Source: CALMFG01 sp963666035
Lineage (GTDB): Bacteria > Bacillota > Clostridia > Christensenellales > CALMFG01
Reading direction: 5' to 3'
Length of the DNA: 64,000 nt
Assembly: GCA_963666035.2 (NCBI GenBank)
Contig: CAXXJI010000019.1
Span: 1-64,000 of the forward strand
The notes under the pieces were generated by a model that was not told the origin of the DNA, did not search any database, and saw only the letters and a list, made by a program, of their open reading frames with translations. The first letter of the stretch is position 1. Every line of letters begins with the position of its first letter. Position numbers and translations under genes: made by a program. Positions 43,039 through 51,832 of the stretch are shown piece by piece.

Positions 43039-45630
43039 TTAAGCTTTATCATTCATCTCTTCCAGCACCGAGAGCGTGCTTTCGCCCCAGCTATAGTTGG
43101 TCAAATATGCCCCCGGGAAGTGCCCGCGGCTTTGCGGGCTGGCCGATACATAATCATAATAATCACAATCGAATTTTTCCGGCACCACGCGCCTTAAACC
43201 ATTGATACTTTCCAGAATGTTCTCGATGCCGAACTCAGCAAGGATGCTCTTCAAGCGCATCGCTACTTTGCGGTAGCGCGACATGGTCAGCTCATTGGCC
43301 GGTTCGTCTTCCCACAAAAAACTGATCGCGTCACCAGCTGAGAGGAATCCGCCGCGGCGGTCTACCAGCAGGGCTAACAGTTCTTTGGCCTTAACCACCT
43401 TAAACGGAATAGCCTGTCCGTCCACAAAAACGTCAAAATACCCAAACGTGCGAATATATATCCGCTTTTCCCCGTTTGTTCCAGCATGGTCTGCTGTGAT
43501 ATTGGTTTTTTCAAACTCAGACAATTCAATATCGGGTGAATAAAAAGCAAAGCCCTGATTGCCCATCTTCTTGGCAATACACAGCGCCTGATCCGCTTTT
43601 TCGTACAACTCATCATATGTCTCAGCATCTGCGGGGTAAATAGATATGCCGATGGTTGCCGACAAAGTCACGGTCTCGCTGATCCTCTGAGTCAGCGCAT
43701 CGCGCAAAATCCTCATCTGCTCGTGCAAAACCGTCTCAGCGGGGATCTCGTGAATGCACAGCGCAAACTTATCCCCATCCAGACGCGCCGCACTTTCACA
43801 GCGCATCGCTTGCAATGTCACCGCCACACTTTTCAGCATTTTATCACCAAAAGCATAACCATATGTATCATTGATCTCCTGCAGGCGGTTCATATCGACC
43901 ATCACAAACGCGTCAAAACTTTTTGGAACGTCTTCGGCTTGTCGGCCGGTCAATAGGTCACTGAAGAATTCCTTAAACGCCGCACGATTTAGCAGTCCGG
44001 TCAGCGGGTCGCGTTTGGCCTGATCCATCAGTAGCAGCTGGGAGTTTTTCTTTTCATGGATATCCATGATATATATCAGGACATGCTGATAGCCTTGTGT
44101 CTCCGGCATCGCACACATGTAAGTGATACCAAACCAGCGGTATCCCTCAAACCGATTGCATATACTGCGTGAACGATAGTCAAAACTGATTTTGCGTTTG
44201 GACGTCGTCAGATTATGCAGAATTTTCTTGATATCCATATGCTCCGCCATCAGAGCGCTCTCTTCGGGATGCGCATGTTTTGCCAGCAAACCGATCAGCT
44301 CTTCCAGCGTAATCTGATCTGAAATGTCTTTAGGCAGAATATCGCCTGTGGAAACCACACGCTTGCCCGTCTTGGCGTCAAACTCCAGCGCCAGCAAAGC
44401 TCCGGACGTAATCGACCGTCTAAACGAAGCCTCTTTGTCCACGGACGCCAGCAGTTTTGCCTCGGTTTCCTTTTCCCGCTGAATATCATCCGCCCGACCC
44501 ACCACATGACTGACGCTGCTGGTATCATCGAACACATATGTATAACGAAGCCGCCACCACTGATAATCGCAGCCATGAAAATCGGCCAGGATATCAATAG
44601 CGTGACTTCTTTGTGATTCCTTTGTGTTCAACAGGGCTTCCCGTAAAGTGATAACGCTGTCGGGATGGATCCGCTTGTCTTTTCCCAAGTTCTTAATAAA
44701 CCGCACAATATGGATGTTTTTAAGCACCCCTTCATCCGTAAAAATATTATAATCCAGCGTATCGGCTTGTATGTCATATTCAAAGGTGACCACCTGCTCG
44801 CTTTCGCTCAAGATACGATAACGTTCTTCCTGCCAGTTGCGCTCGGTTTCAGCTTTTGGCAGTGAAGAAATATCCCGTATGGTCACATAGCACTCGAATT
44901 GATCTTTTGTTTTGCTGCGAAGCGTGCACAGCACATGCAGCCATATCCAAACACCGTCTTTGCGTTTTACGCTGATCTTGGATTCAACCGTTTCCCCAGA
45001 CAGCAGCGGTTTAAATAGATGTTCAGGAATCTGACCCAGCGGATCATCATCAGCCGCCATCTTAAACCAGATGGGTGTCCTTTTTTCAATCCGCATGTCC
45101 ATCTCTTCGCTGGTATAACCCAATATCGCACATGCGCGGTCGCTTAAATAGGTGGGTATGATGTACTCATTGATCTCGAAAATACCAATCCCCAGCGAAA
45201 TACCTTCAATAATCCCGTGTAAGGCTTGGTTCTCCTGCTCCAAATGCTGGTTATACCTGATCTCTTCATCAAAATCCAAAAGAACGGCCATCACCCTGAC
45301 TGGCTGATTTTTCTCATCAAAAAAATACCGCAAAGAAAAGCAAGTCCATCGATCCTGACCGCTCGTATCTTTAAAGCGGAGCATTGCACTCTCGTTTGCC
45401 TGTTCGGTTGAGTTGAGTTTAAGATATCCTTGGAGCGCCGATAAATCCTCAGCATTGACCTCGCTTGCCACATCAAAGTTTTTTATCAGCTCTGTTCCGC
45501 CAACACGGCTCATGGCATAGCTAAAAAAAGAGTCCGAAGCACTGAATCCCTGATTAACCAGATCCCACTCCAGAATAGTTGTTCCGAATCGATCGCTGCT
45601 GTTTTTACTTCTTGTGTTTTCGGCCGGCAT
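43039..45630 (-). CDS. PAS-sensor protein with degenerate GGDEF domain and C-terminal winged-helix domain
   Basis: An 863-residue cytoplasmic multidomain protein. PAS-like domains fill about residues 15-125, 135-265, 270-395 and 400-520 (the clearest is GISLGIGIFEINEYI). A GGDEF-type domain spans about 525-690 (KRDPLTGLLNRAAFKEFF, ATIGISIYPADAETYDELYEKADQAL), but its active-site motif reads LDGDKF near residue 617 instead of GGDEF, so cyclase activity is doubtful. Residues about 725-830 form a winged-helix domain like those of SARP/OmpR regulators (TFGYFDVFVDGQAI, KAKELLALLVDRRGG, SRYRKVAMRLKSILAE). The fusion suggests a one-component regulator that reads a small signal and binds DNA. The ATG at 45630 follows GGGGGA. 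Its targets are unknown. Confidence 0.82.
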   Translation of the reverse strand: MPAENTRSKNSSDRFGTTILEWDLVNQGFSASDSFFSYAMSRVGGTELIKNFDVASEVNAEDLSALQGYLKLNSTEQANESAMLRFKDTSGQDRWTCFSLRYFFDEKNQPVRVMAVLLDFDEEIRYNQHLEQENQALHGIIEGISLGIGIFEINEYIIPTYLSDRACAILGYTSEEMDMRIEKRTPIWFKMAADDDPLGQIPEHLFKPLLSGETVESKISVKRKDGVWIWLHVLCTLRSKTKDQFECYVTIRDISSLPKAETERNWQEERYRILSESEQVVTFEYDIQADTLDYNIFTDEGVLKNIHIVRFIKNLGKDKRIHPDSVITLREALLNTKESQRSHAIDILADFHGCDYQWWRLRYTYVFDDTSSVSHVVGRADDIQREKETEAKLLASVDKEASFRRSITSGALLALEFDAKTGKRVVSTGDILPKDISDQITLEELIGLLAKHAHPEESALMAEHMDIKKILHNLTTSKRKISFDYRSRSICNRFEGYRWFGITYMCAMPETQGYQHVLIYIMDIHEKKNSQLLLMDQAKRDPLTGLLNRAAFKEFFSDLLTGRQAEDVPKSFDAFVMVDMNRLQEINDTYGYAFGDKMLKSVAVTLQAMRCESAARLDGDKFALCIHEIPAETVLHEQMRILRDALTQRISETVTLSATIGISIYPADAETYDELYEKADQALCIAKKMGNQGFAFYSPDIELSEFEKTNITADHAGTNGEKRIYIRTFGYFDVFVDGQAIPFKVVKAKELLALLVDRRGGFLSAGDAISFLWEDEPANELTMSRYRKVAMRLKSILAEFGIENILESINGLRRVVPEKFDCDYYDYVSASPQSRGHFPGAYLTNYSWGESTLSVLEEMNDKA

Positions 45631-45716
45631 ATTTCCCCCAAGGCATGACGGATAGTGTGGTTGTTTCTATTGTCCCAAATGCGTTAGACGTCCCATAATC
45701 TCGCACTAGTTTTTTA

Positions 45717-45725
45717 ATTATACCA
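45717..45725 (-). promoter_or_regulatory. Extended -10 promoter of PAS/GGDEF-like gene
   Basis: TGGTATAAT on the minus strand at 45717-45725, about 85 bases ahead of the start codon. The rest of the 326-base gap to the next gene (45631-45956) holds this promoter and the one for the AraC-type gene, with no further gene. Confidence 0.5.
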
Positions 45726-45813
45726 TATTTTTGTGATGCAAACCAGATAACGGAATCGTCAAGACACGCGCTGTTTTAAGGTGTACACAAATTCTATTTT
45801 CTCTTTGTCCCGA

Positions 45814-45843
45814 TTGCCGACGGGTTTATGTTTGTTCTATAAT
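45814..45843 (+). promoter_or_regulatory. Putative promoter of AraC/GyrI-type gene
   Basis: TTGCCG (45814-45819), 18 bases, TATAAT (45838-45843). The leader to the GTG start at 45957 is about 107 bases. Confidence 0.45.
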
Positions 45844-45956
45844 GAACTTAAAATATGTGAATCAAGTGCGACGCTTTACTTACATATTTGAACATGGATT
45901 AAGAGGAATTAAAAAATTATATCTTCTATACTCTAAACAACACGGAGGTAATTGAG

Positions 45957-46808
45957 GTGAAATGGCTCGACCAGTTAAACCGCGCAGTAGACTATATCGA
46001 GGCGAATTTGGAAGGAGAGATTGGCTATGACAAAGCCGCACAGATTGCGTGTTGCTCCACTTTTCATTTTCGGCGTATGTTCTCATACATCGCGGGTGTA
46101 TCCCTTTCCGAGTATATCCGCCGCAGGAAGATGACCCGCGCCGCTTTTGAGCTGCAAAGCTCGAGCGCACGCGTGATTGACCTGGCCTTAAAATACGGAT
46201 ATGATTCGCCGACTGCTTTTAACCGAGCGTTTAAGTCTGTACACGGCCTCTCCCCACAAAAAGCAAAAGCAGAAAACACGGTGCTGAAGTCCTTTCTACC
46301 CATTACCTTTAAAATTCAGATTAAAGGAGATGTGGATATGAACTACAGAATCTTATCGAAGCCGGCATTTAACATCATCGGCGTCAAGCGACACTATGAT
46401 ATGAATGTTGAGGAAAACTTCAAGGATGTCCCTATGTTCTGGCAGCAAACCTACAGCCAAATTCCGCGAATTCTGGCACAGAATAATCAGGAACCGAATG
46501 CACTTCTTGGTGTCAGCACATGTATGAACGGTCAGGATTTCGACTACTATATTGCTGTGGCTTCGGATCAAACGCCCGAAGCTGACTTTACCGTTTACAC
46601 TGTACCCGAATGCACCTGGGCTGTTTTTGAATGTGTCGGCCCCATGCCAAATGCCATTCAATCTCTGCAAAAGCGGATACTCACCGAGTGGCTGCCTGCA
46701 TCGGGATATGAGTATGCCGATGCTCCAGATATTGAAGTCTATTTTGAAGGAGACCAGATGGCAGATGATTATGTATGCGAAGTATGGCTGCCCGTGGTAA
46801 AAAGATAG
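45957..46808 (+). CDS. AraC-family regulator with GyrI-like effector domain
   Basis: A 283-residue regulator. The N-terminal 110 residues carry two helix-turn-helix motifs of the AraC type (YDKAAQIACCSTFHFRRMF and VIDLALKYGYDSPTAFNRAF). From about residue 125 on there is a GyrI-like small-molecule-binding domain (YRILSKPAFNIIGVKRHY, CTWAVFECVGPMPNAIQSL, ending in YVCEVWLPV). This is the Rob/SoxS-like plus effector layout common in Bacillota, which often controls drug export or stress genes. The start is a GTG with GGAGG eight bases upstream. It is a single gene bounded by a terminator, so its target is probably elsewhere. Confidence 0.9.
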   Translation: MKWLDQLNRAVDYIEANLEGEIGYDKAAQIACCSTFHFRRMFSYIAGVSLSEYIRRRKMTRAAFELQSSSARVIDLALKYGYDSPTAFNRAFKSVHGLSPQKAKAENTVLKSFLPITFKIQIKGDVDMNYRILSKPAFNIIGVKRHYDMNVEENFKDVPMFWQQTYSQIPRILAQNNQEPNALLGVSTCMNGQDFDYYIAVASDQTPEADFTVYTVPECTWAVFECVGPMPNAIQSLQKRILTEWLPASGYEYADAPDIEVYFEGDQMADDYVCEVWLPVVKR

Positions 46809-46835
46809 TCTGACTTAAAGTAAATTGCAGAATAT

Positions 46836-46880
46836 AAAAAATAAGCCTGCAGATGTTTTCACACAGCGGGCTTATTTTTT
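46836..46880. terminator. Bidirectional terminator between AraC/GyrI and sulfotransferase-like genes
   Basis: AAAAAATAAGCCTGC and GCGGGCTTATTTTTT can pair over 15 bases with a single wobble, with A/T runs on both ends, serving both convergent genes. Confidence 0.8.
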
Positions 46881-46881
46881 T

Positions 46882-48279
46882 CTAGTCAAATACTTTGTTT
46901 AAAACTTTGCTGATCGCTTTCTCAACTCGGCTTTTCTGCTTTGGCTTTTCGCTGGGCTGCGGTTTTTTCCCCTCGGATTTACCAAAGCGTAAATAATGTA
47001 CCAACGGACACATATCATATTCGCATACTTCCGGATAATCCAGCTTATATCTCTCTGTACTGAACTTTTCACTCGGGTCCGCATTTTCTTTATGGCCGAT
47101 CATCAGATAATGCAATATCACATCCGTTTTTTCGGGCAGTACAGGATTGGTTCGAAAGTAGAACACCTCATCAAAAAAACCGCTTTTTTTCACTAATTCT
47201 CTGTCATCGTTAAACAGTTTAAAATAACGGTCGTATTCATCAAAAGCATCCAGTGCGGCGGCAACGCCGGCCAAAAGATATTCCTTATTGACCCCGCCGA
47301 GTTTGTCCATTAACCCCTTAAACGCGAAAGCCGCAACTTCTTTAATCTGCTCCGGCTCAAGATCATCATAACTGACAATATCCTTTTCGGGCATGGATTC
47401 GCTGTACATCGCTTCCCCGCCAAAAAACTGCTTTTCAATCGCCCGATTGCCCGCCTCCACATCTCTCAGCACAGCCGCCTTCTCCACATAGCTCATCACC
47501 TGGAAGGCCTTATCTGAAGCGTCCAGCGGAAACGCACCCAACGCTTTGCTGATATGCGTCCCCCGCCATGTACCGAAAATGTCCTTGGAGTTTTTAAGCT
47601 GATAAGGTCGTAAGGGCAGGTATCGGTTGATCAGTTTTTTGAACACCAATGCTTGGCCGTTCATACTGATGTTTAGAGTCTCCCGACTGTGCTTAAAAGT
47701 ATCGAAACGATCCGACTCAATGCCAAGCGCACCCAAAAAGTCATAGTTGATGTTTTCTTTGTAAAACTGCTTGCGCTCAAACGGGCGAATCAGGATGGAC
47801 GATTCCCCCAAATGCTTGGCCACTTTCTTGATCGCCTTATGGTAGTCGGTCATACAATAGGGGACTTCGCGTTTGCTTTCCTTCATCGGCACTCCAGCAG
47901 AAATCTGCCAGCGCTTATAAGATTCCAGCCATTTATCCTGCCTGCGAAGATATACGATTATTTTGATTTCATCGAAATAATCCGCCAAAAAAGCGTAGAA
48001 GTCATTTGCCAGATTAAAAAGAATTTCGTGCGAATAGAGAAGGGTTAGCCCCCCGCTTTTTTCAACGTCCTCGTCGAATATTTTTTTCAGTTTTCCCGGA
48101 TCAAACCCCGGAAGCCCTGCAATATAAATGTCACTGGCGTTTCCGACATGACTGATAAACGTGCGCTCAGCATAATAATAGCCGCAAGCCCGCAGCGCAT
48201 CAATGTTATCGGCCAGAAAATGCTGCAGCGTGGTGGTTCCTGTTTTTGGATAGCCGATATGAAATACCGCTTTTTTCAT
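46882..48279 (-). CDS. Sulfotransferase-fold protein with glycosyltransferase-type C-terminal repeats
   Basis: A 465-residue cytoplasmic protein. The N-terminus has the PAPS-binding loop of sulfotransferases (FHIGYPKTGTTTLQHFL, residues 4-20) and YSHEILFN, with IIVYLRRQDKWLESYKRW as the 3'-phosphate-binding region. The last 100 residues contain a motif pair typical of surface-polysaccharide glycosyltransferases (VILHYLMIGHKENADPSEKF and PLVHYLRFGKSEGKK). It probably modifies a surface glycan. I chose the ATG at 48277-48279, which follows GGGAGG. The flippase gene lies upstream, separated by a terminator and an own promoter. The donor could be PAPS, but this is inferred from the loop only. Confidence 0.72.
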   Translation of the reverse strand: MKKAVFHIGYPKTGTTTLQHFLADNIDALRACGYYYAERTFISHVGNASDIYIAGLPGFDPGKLKKIFDEDVEKSGGLTLLYSHEILFNLANDFYAFLADYFDEIKIIVYLRRQDKWLESYKRWQISAGVPMKESKREVPYCMTDYHKAIKKVAKHLGESSILIRPFERKQFYKENINYDFLGALGIESDRFDTFKHSRETLNISMNGQALVFKKLINRYLPLRPYQLKNSKDIFGTWRGTHISKALGAFPLDASDKAFQVMSYVEKAAVLRDVEAGNRAIEKQFFGGEAMYSESMPEKDIVSYDDLEPEQIKEVAAFAFKGLMDKLGGVNKEYLLAGVAAALDAFDEYDRYFKLFNDDRELVKKSGFFDEVFYFRTNPVLPEKTDVILHYLMIGHKENADPSEKFSTERYKLDYPEVCEYDMCPLVHYLRFGKSEGKKPQPSEKPKQKSRVEKAISKVLNKVFD

Positions 48280-48341
48280 GCTTCCTCCCAAAGATTGTAT
48301 TCAATGGTTTTATATTTCGCAAAATTGCCTTTTGCTTTGTC

Positions 48342-48350
48342 ATTATACCA
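48342..48350 (-). promoter_or_regulatory. Extended -10 promoter of sulfotransferase-like gene
   Basis: TGGTATAAT on the minus strand (48342-48350), about 60 bases ahead of the ATG at 48279. It lies after the flippase terminator, so this gene is transcribed separately. Confidence 0.55.
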
Positions 48351-48398
48351 TATAGAGAATTTTTTTAAGGCAGTTAGTTTCCCGGCATTCACTTTTAA

Positions 48399-48424
48399 GA
48401 AAAAAAGCCGTATTCGCCGGCTTT
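48399..48424 (-). terminator. Terminator after flippase gene
   Basis: AAAGCCG (48404-48410) pairs with CGGCTTT (48418-48424); on the minus strand it is followed by a run of seven or more T. It lies 13 bases past the flippase stop. Confidence 0.75.
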
Positions 48425-48437
48425 CATACTCATTAAA

Positions 48438-49982
48438 TTAATGCTGTCTCGAGAGTTTTGCCTTGATATATCCGCTGAAACTGATCCATAGATTATGTCT
48501 TTTGTTTTGGTCCAAAAGAATAAACAGATTAATGCTGAACCCCGCCGCCGCAACAATAATCCCACTAAGCCCCAGTTTACCCCACGAATCCACTGTCCAA
48601 ATATGCCGTAAACCTAAGCCGAGCAATGTCACTACCGCCAGGCAGGCATAACCTTTCAACACAGGCGGGAAGAAAGCCGTCCATTTTTCACCGATCACCT
48701 TAGCCGCCAGCGGATAGATATAGATAAGGTTAAGGATGTTGGTCAGCACCGACGTCACACCGGCAATCGCCATCAACCCAAGGTTGGTGTCCTCAGTCGT
48801 GCGCAAAACCGCAATGACAATCACCACGCTGAGCGCCGCCATACTAAATGTACTGATTGAGAAGCGTTTCAGCCGCTTTTTAATCTGGAAAATTCCGGGC
48901 AGCGTACGTACCGAATAGAAGCTGAACTCCACCATGATAATGAGCGTGGTGAGCAGTTGCAGGAATTTCGCGTCCTGCGACGGTATCCAAAGTCCGTAAA
49001 AAATATCGCCAAACCCTAATATACCGCCGATGATGATTGATCCCGCCATGGTGATGGGGATAAACGAAGCATAAAAGTTTTTAAGTAAGCTCTTCTCATC
49101 CTCGGCATATCCTTTGGTAATCGAAGGCAGATAAGATCTTTTGAAGATATCAAACATTTGAACTGTATAGTTTGGAAAGGTTCTGGCAATAGCAAGAACT
49201 CCCGCTGCAACCGGCCCTAAAAAGATATTAGCAAAAAGTAAGTCCAGACCCAGCGTTAAAAGTCCGTTGATATTGTTCAGTACATTCCATTTGCCTGAAC
49301 TCAGCAACTCCTTCAGCATGGCCCCGTTATATAGCTTAAGATCCACCCGCACTTCAGGCATGATTTTTCGCTTGGTCAGCCCATATGCCAATCCTTCAGC
49401 CACCATCATTGCAAAGCTTGAAATCCCCACGATAATCAGGCTGGGTCTAAACAGCGCGAACAACACAAGTAGCAAAGCGCCGCGCAGCATCACTTTAAAA
49501 ATGCTGATATAGGCGCTGATATCCACGCGATTCTTCACAAACATGCTGTTTTTGTGCGCACTCATCATCACGACAAACAGCGATGAGATAAAAATTAGCA
49601 GGAAAAGGATTTTTACATCCCGCACCATATCGGTAGGAATCTGAATGATATGATCCAAGAACACGACGATGAAGATGCTTAAAATAAAAAGCGCGCCCAC
49701 CAACACGATATTAGCTAAATATACCGTGTTAAAATACTGCTCGGCTTTCAGCTTCTCGCCGCGATGATAAGCCACCGATATAAATCGGCCTGCCATGGAA
49801 TTGACCGCTATGGTTAAAATCGTTGCATACGAAAAAAACGTATTGGCAGTTTGAAAGAACCCATACGCTCCTACCCCTAAGTTTTCGATAATGTAAGGGG
49901 AAAGAAAAAACGAGATAACTAAACCAATTATGAAACTTAAGACATTAACAACAATATTAATGACGATTTGCTTTTTATTCAT
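48438..49982 (-). CDS. Polysaccharide flippase (Wzx/MOP superfamily)
   Basis: A 514-residue membrane protein with about 12 to 14 helices that belongs to the polysaccharide-export branch of the MOP superfamily. Typical features are the N-terminal SFIIGLVISFFLSPYIIENLG, a first-loop GAYGFFQTANTFFSYA, and paired helical bundles. Such proteins flip lipid-linked oligosaccharides across the membrane. No other polymerase or initiating glycosyltransferase gene is adjacent, although a sulfotransferase-like gene follows. The start is an ATG at 49980-49982 with a weak ribosome binding site. Confidence 0.85.
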   Translation of the reverse strand: MNKKQIVINIVVNVLSFIIGLVISFFLSPYIIENLGVGAYGFFQTANTFFSYATILTIAVNSMAGRFISVAYHRGEKLKAEQYFNTVYLANIVLVGALFILSIFIVVFLDHIIQIPTDMVRDVKILFLLIFISSLFVVMMSAHKNSMFVKNRVDISAYISIFKVMLRGALLLVLFALFRPSLIIVGISSFAMMVAEGLAYGLTKRKIMPEVRVDLKLYNGAMLKELLSSGKWNVLNNINGLLTLGLDLLFANIFLGPVAAGVLAIARTFPNYTVQMFDIFKRSYLPSITKGYAEDEKSLLKNFYASFIPITMAGSIIIGGILGFGDIFYGLWIPSQDAKFLQLLTTLIIMVEFSFYSVRTLPGIFQIKKRLKRFSISTFSMAALSVVIVIAVLRTTEDTNLGLMAIAGVTSVLTNILNLIYIYPLAAKVIGEKWTAFFPPVLKGYACLAVVTLLGLGLRHIWTVDSWGKLGLSGIIVAAAGFSINLFILLDQNKRHNLWISFSGYIKAKLSRQH

Positions 49983-50198
49983 CGCACTATTTTACTACAA
50001 AAAAAAAACGAATACAAATAAATAATCCTCGAACACATTTACATTAAAACCCCAATCCTCAAAGCAAAACAAAAACAAACGTTGCAGGAAATATGTATGA
50101 TTCATCACCCACCTGTCATTCAGCTCTTAATTTAACGCAAATAAAACGCATTTTAATATATTTTTTTCACATTTTCACATATTTCTTGTCTCATTATA

Positions 50199-50227
50199 TT
50201 TACAAAGAAATAACGCAGGAGTATAAT
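50199..50227 (+). promoter_or_regulatory. Promoter of Tad-like protein gene with long leader
   Basis: TTTACA (50199-50204), 17 bases, TATAAT (50222-50227). Transcription would start near 50234, leaving a leader of about 257 bases before the ATG at 50491. The stretch 49983-50198 holds no gene that I can support. Confidence 0.6.
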
Positions 50228-50233
50228 ATGATA

Positions 50234-50490
50234 GCTAAAAGAAATATTTTACTGAATTGATAACCCTTCGTTTGTGTCATGAAGCGGGCATCTGAAATGG
50301 TAAAAAAGGCATTGCTTTTAGCCCGCACAGTTAGCTGATACTGTTTATCTCATAGCTCATTACCTTCTCATAAATCGGTTGCTCCCGCTATTAAAAAGAA
50401 ATAAGTGCGTGTCATATCAGCTTTTCTATCGAGTGGTTTTGTATATTAGCCGAAATAGTCAGTACGGCTGGCAAGAAGAGGGATGAAAGA
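50234..50490 (+). other. Structured 5' leader, unidentified (candidate cis-regulatory RNA)
   Basis: The leader contains a closing stem GCGGGC (50284-50289) with GCCCGC (50321-50326), an inner AAAAGG/CTTTT hairpin, a hairpin ACAGT (50327-50331) with ACTGT (50340-50344), and near the ribosome binding site a stem TAGCCG (50447-50452) with CGGCTG (50465-50470). I compared it from memory with the cyclic-di-GMP, preQ1, cobalamin and TPP classes and found no match. The evidence is therefore only length, promoter and base pairing. Confidence 0.35.
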
Positions 50491-51633
50491 ATGGCAAAAT
50501 TATTAAAGAAAATGAAAAGTGAAAGTGGGCAGTCCATCGTCCTGTTTGCTGTGGCTTTAATCGTTGTGCTCGGGCTTGCCGCGCTGGTGCTGGATGTCGG
50601 GATGGTCAAGCTGGCCGAATCGGAAATGCAAAATGCCGCGGACGCAGCCGCGCTGGCTGCTGTATCGAATTTGCCTGACATCACTGCCGCAACCAACACC
50701 GCGCTGGTGTACGGCCAGTTAAACGGTGCCGAGATGTCGGATATTATCGTCACCACACCTTACGACGGCGATTCCAGTAAGATTGAAATCGTCTGTCAAA
50801 AGACAGTTGACTTCACTTTCGCAAATGCACTAGGGTTTAAAAACACTGTTGTTTCCGCACGCGCCGTCGCCGCAAAAGGTGGAGGATCGCCAGGTGGCGC
50901 TTTTGATTATGCGATCTTTTCCGGCTCTTCGACACAAATGTCGCGTATCGGCGGTAACTGTTATGTCGAAGGCGATATCCATGGCAACAACGATTATCAG
51001 ATCCACGGTGCATCCGGCCATGTTACCGGTTCAATTGAGGCAGTATATAACCTTTATATCAATGGTGCAAAGACAACCGTTGATGGCTCTGTTCAGGCTG
51101 CCAATATCTCTATCAGCGGTGCAAATATCACGACTGGCCCCCGAATAGAGGTTTCCGCGCCTTATGTCGAGATGCCCGACCTGACTGCGACAACCGACGA
51201 AGCAATCGCAAACGCCGCATATAATTACATGGGCTACACCGGTTTTCACGGCGCCAGCACCTATATTAATGACTCAATCTATGTAGACGGTATGCTTCAA
51301 GTGACCGGCAGTAATTTCACCTCTACCGGTGCCATCATGGCTTCGGGTGATATCATGATTACTGGTGCAAAGATGACCCTCACCGGAGATGACGGAGTAG
51401 CGCTCTATTCCGAGAACGGCAGCATCTATCTGTACGGCAGTAATCCAGAAATTCATGGCCTCGTCTACGCTCCCAACGGCAATATCGTCATTAATGGTGC
51501 ACAATCAACGGTTTATGGTCAGCTTGTTGCACAAACCGTCACACTTGACGGCGCAAACACTGAAATCTATTTTGATGATTCCTATCTGGACATCATAGGA
51601 TTCGGCGGTGACGAGAATGGTTTGGCTGAATAA
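50491..51633 (+). CDS. Tad-like (TadG N-terminal) secreted protein with beta-helix repeats
   Basis: A 380-residue protein. Residues about 12-50 are a TadE/TadG-type N-terminal helix with the GQSIVLFAVALIVVLGLAAL membrane segment, followed by an Ala-rich helix (NAADAAALAAV). From about residue 145 on, the sequence is built of short strands with turns such as GxxxVxGxIxAxxxIxIxGA, repeated about ten times (for example LYINGAKTTVDGSVQAAN and MITGAKMTLTGDD), predicting a right-handed beta-helix similar to bactofilin-like and DUF7305 proteins. No tad pilus genes are nearby, so it may be an orphan surface protein. AGAGGGATG lies upstream of the ATG. Confidence 0.75.
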   Translation: MAKLLKKMKSESGQSIVLFAVALIVVLGLAALVLDVGMVKLAESEMQNAADAAALAAVSNLPDITAATNTALVYGQLNGAEMSDIIVTTPYDGDSSKIEIVCQKTVDFTFANALGFKNTVVSARAVAAKGGGSPGGAFDYAIFSGSSTQMSRIGGNCYVEGDIHGNNDYQIHGASGHVTGSIEAVYNLYINGAKTTVDGSVQAANISISGANITTGPRIEVSAPYVEMPDLTATTDEAIANAAYNYMGYTGFHGASTYINDSIYVDGMLQVTGSNFTSTGAIMASGDIMITGAKMTLTGDDGVALYSENGSIYLYGSNPEIHGLVYAPNGNIVINGAQSTVYGQLVAQTVTLDGANTEIYFDDSYLDIIGFGGDENGLAE

Positions 51634-51669
51634 AAAACATATCTAACCCGATATGATACAAATCATTAG

Positions 51670-51724
51670 CACCCTTGCTACTCCTCCCATTATCACGGGC
51701 GGCGCAAGGGTGTTTCTATTTTTG
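51670..51724 (+). terminator. Terminator of Tad-like gene
   Basis: CACCCTTGC (51670-51678) pairs with GCAAGGGTG (51704-51712), followed by a T-rich tail. The loop is long (25 bases). Confidence 0.6.
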
Positions 51725-51740
51725 CCTGAACGGCTCATAC

Positions 51741-51784
51741 AAAAAACGCCGCCGCAGGCAAATGCCTATTAGCGCGGCAGCGTT
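51741..51784 (-). terminator. Terminator of BmpA-type transporter operon
   Basis: AACGCCGCCGC (51745-51755) pairs with GCGGCAGCGTT (51774-51784), with one wobble on the minus strand, and is followed there by six T. It lies about 50 bases past the last permease gene. Confidence 0.75.
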
Positions 51785-51832
51785 ATATCTTTTACTTTTT
51801 GTTCCTTAAAATTCTTTGCTTTTACAGAAACC

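Noticed and set aside
50228..50260. Ten-codon open frame with AGGAG just before it, a possible leader peptide
   Set aside because: Its AGGAG and start codon overlap the spacer and -10 region of a good promoter, so it would not be transcribed from that promoter.
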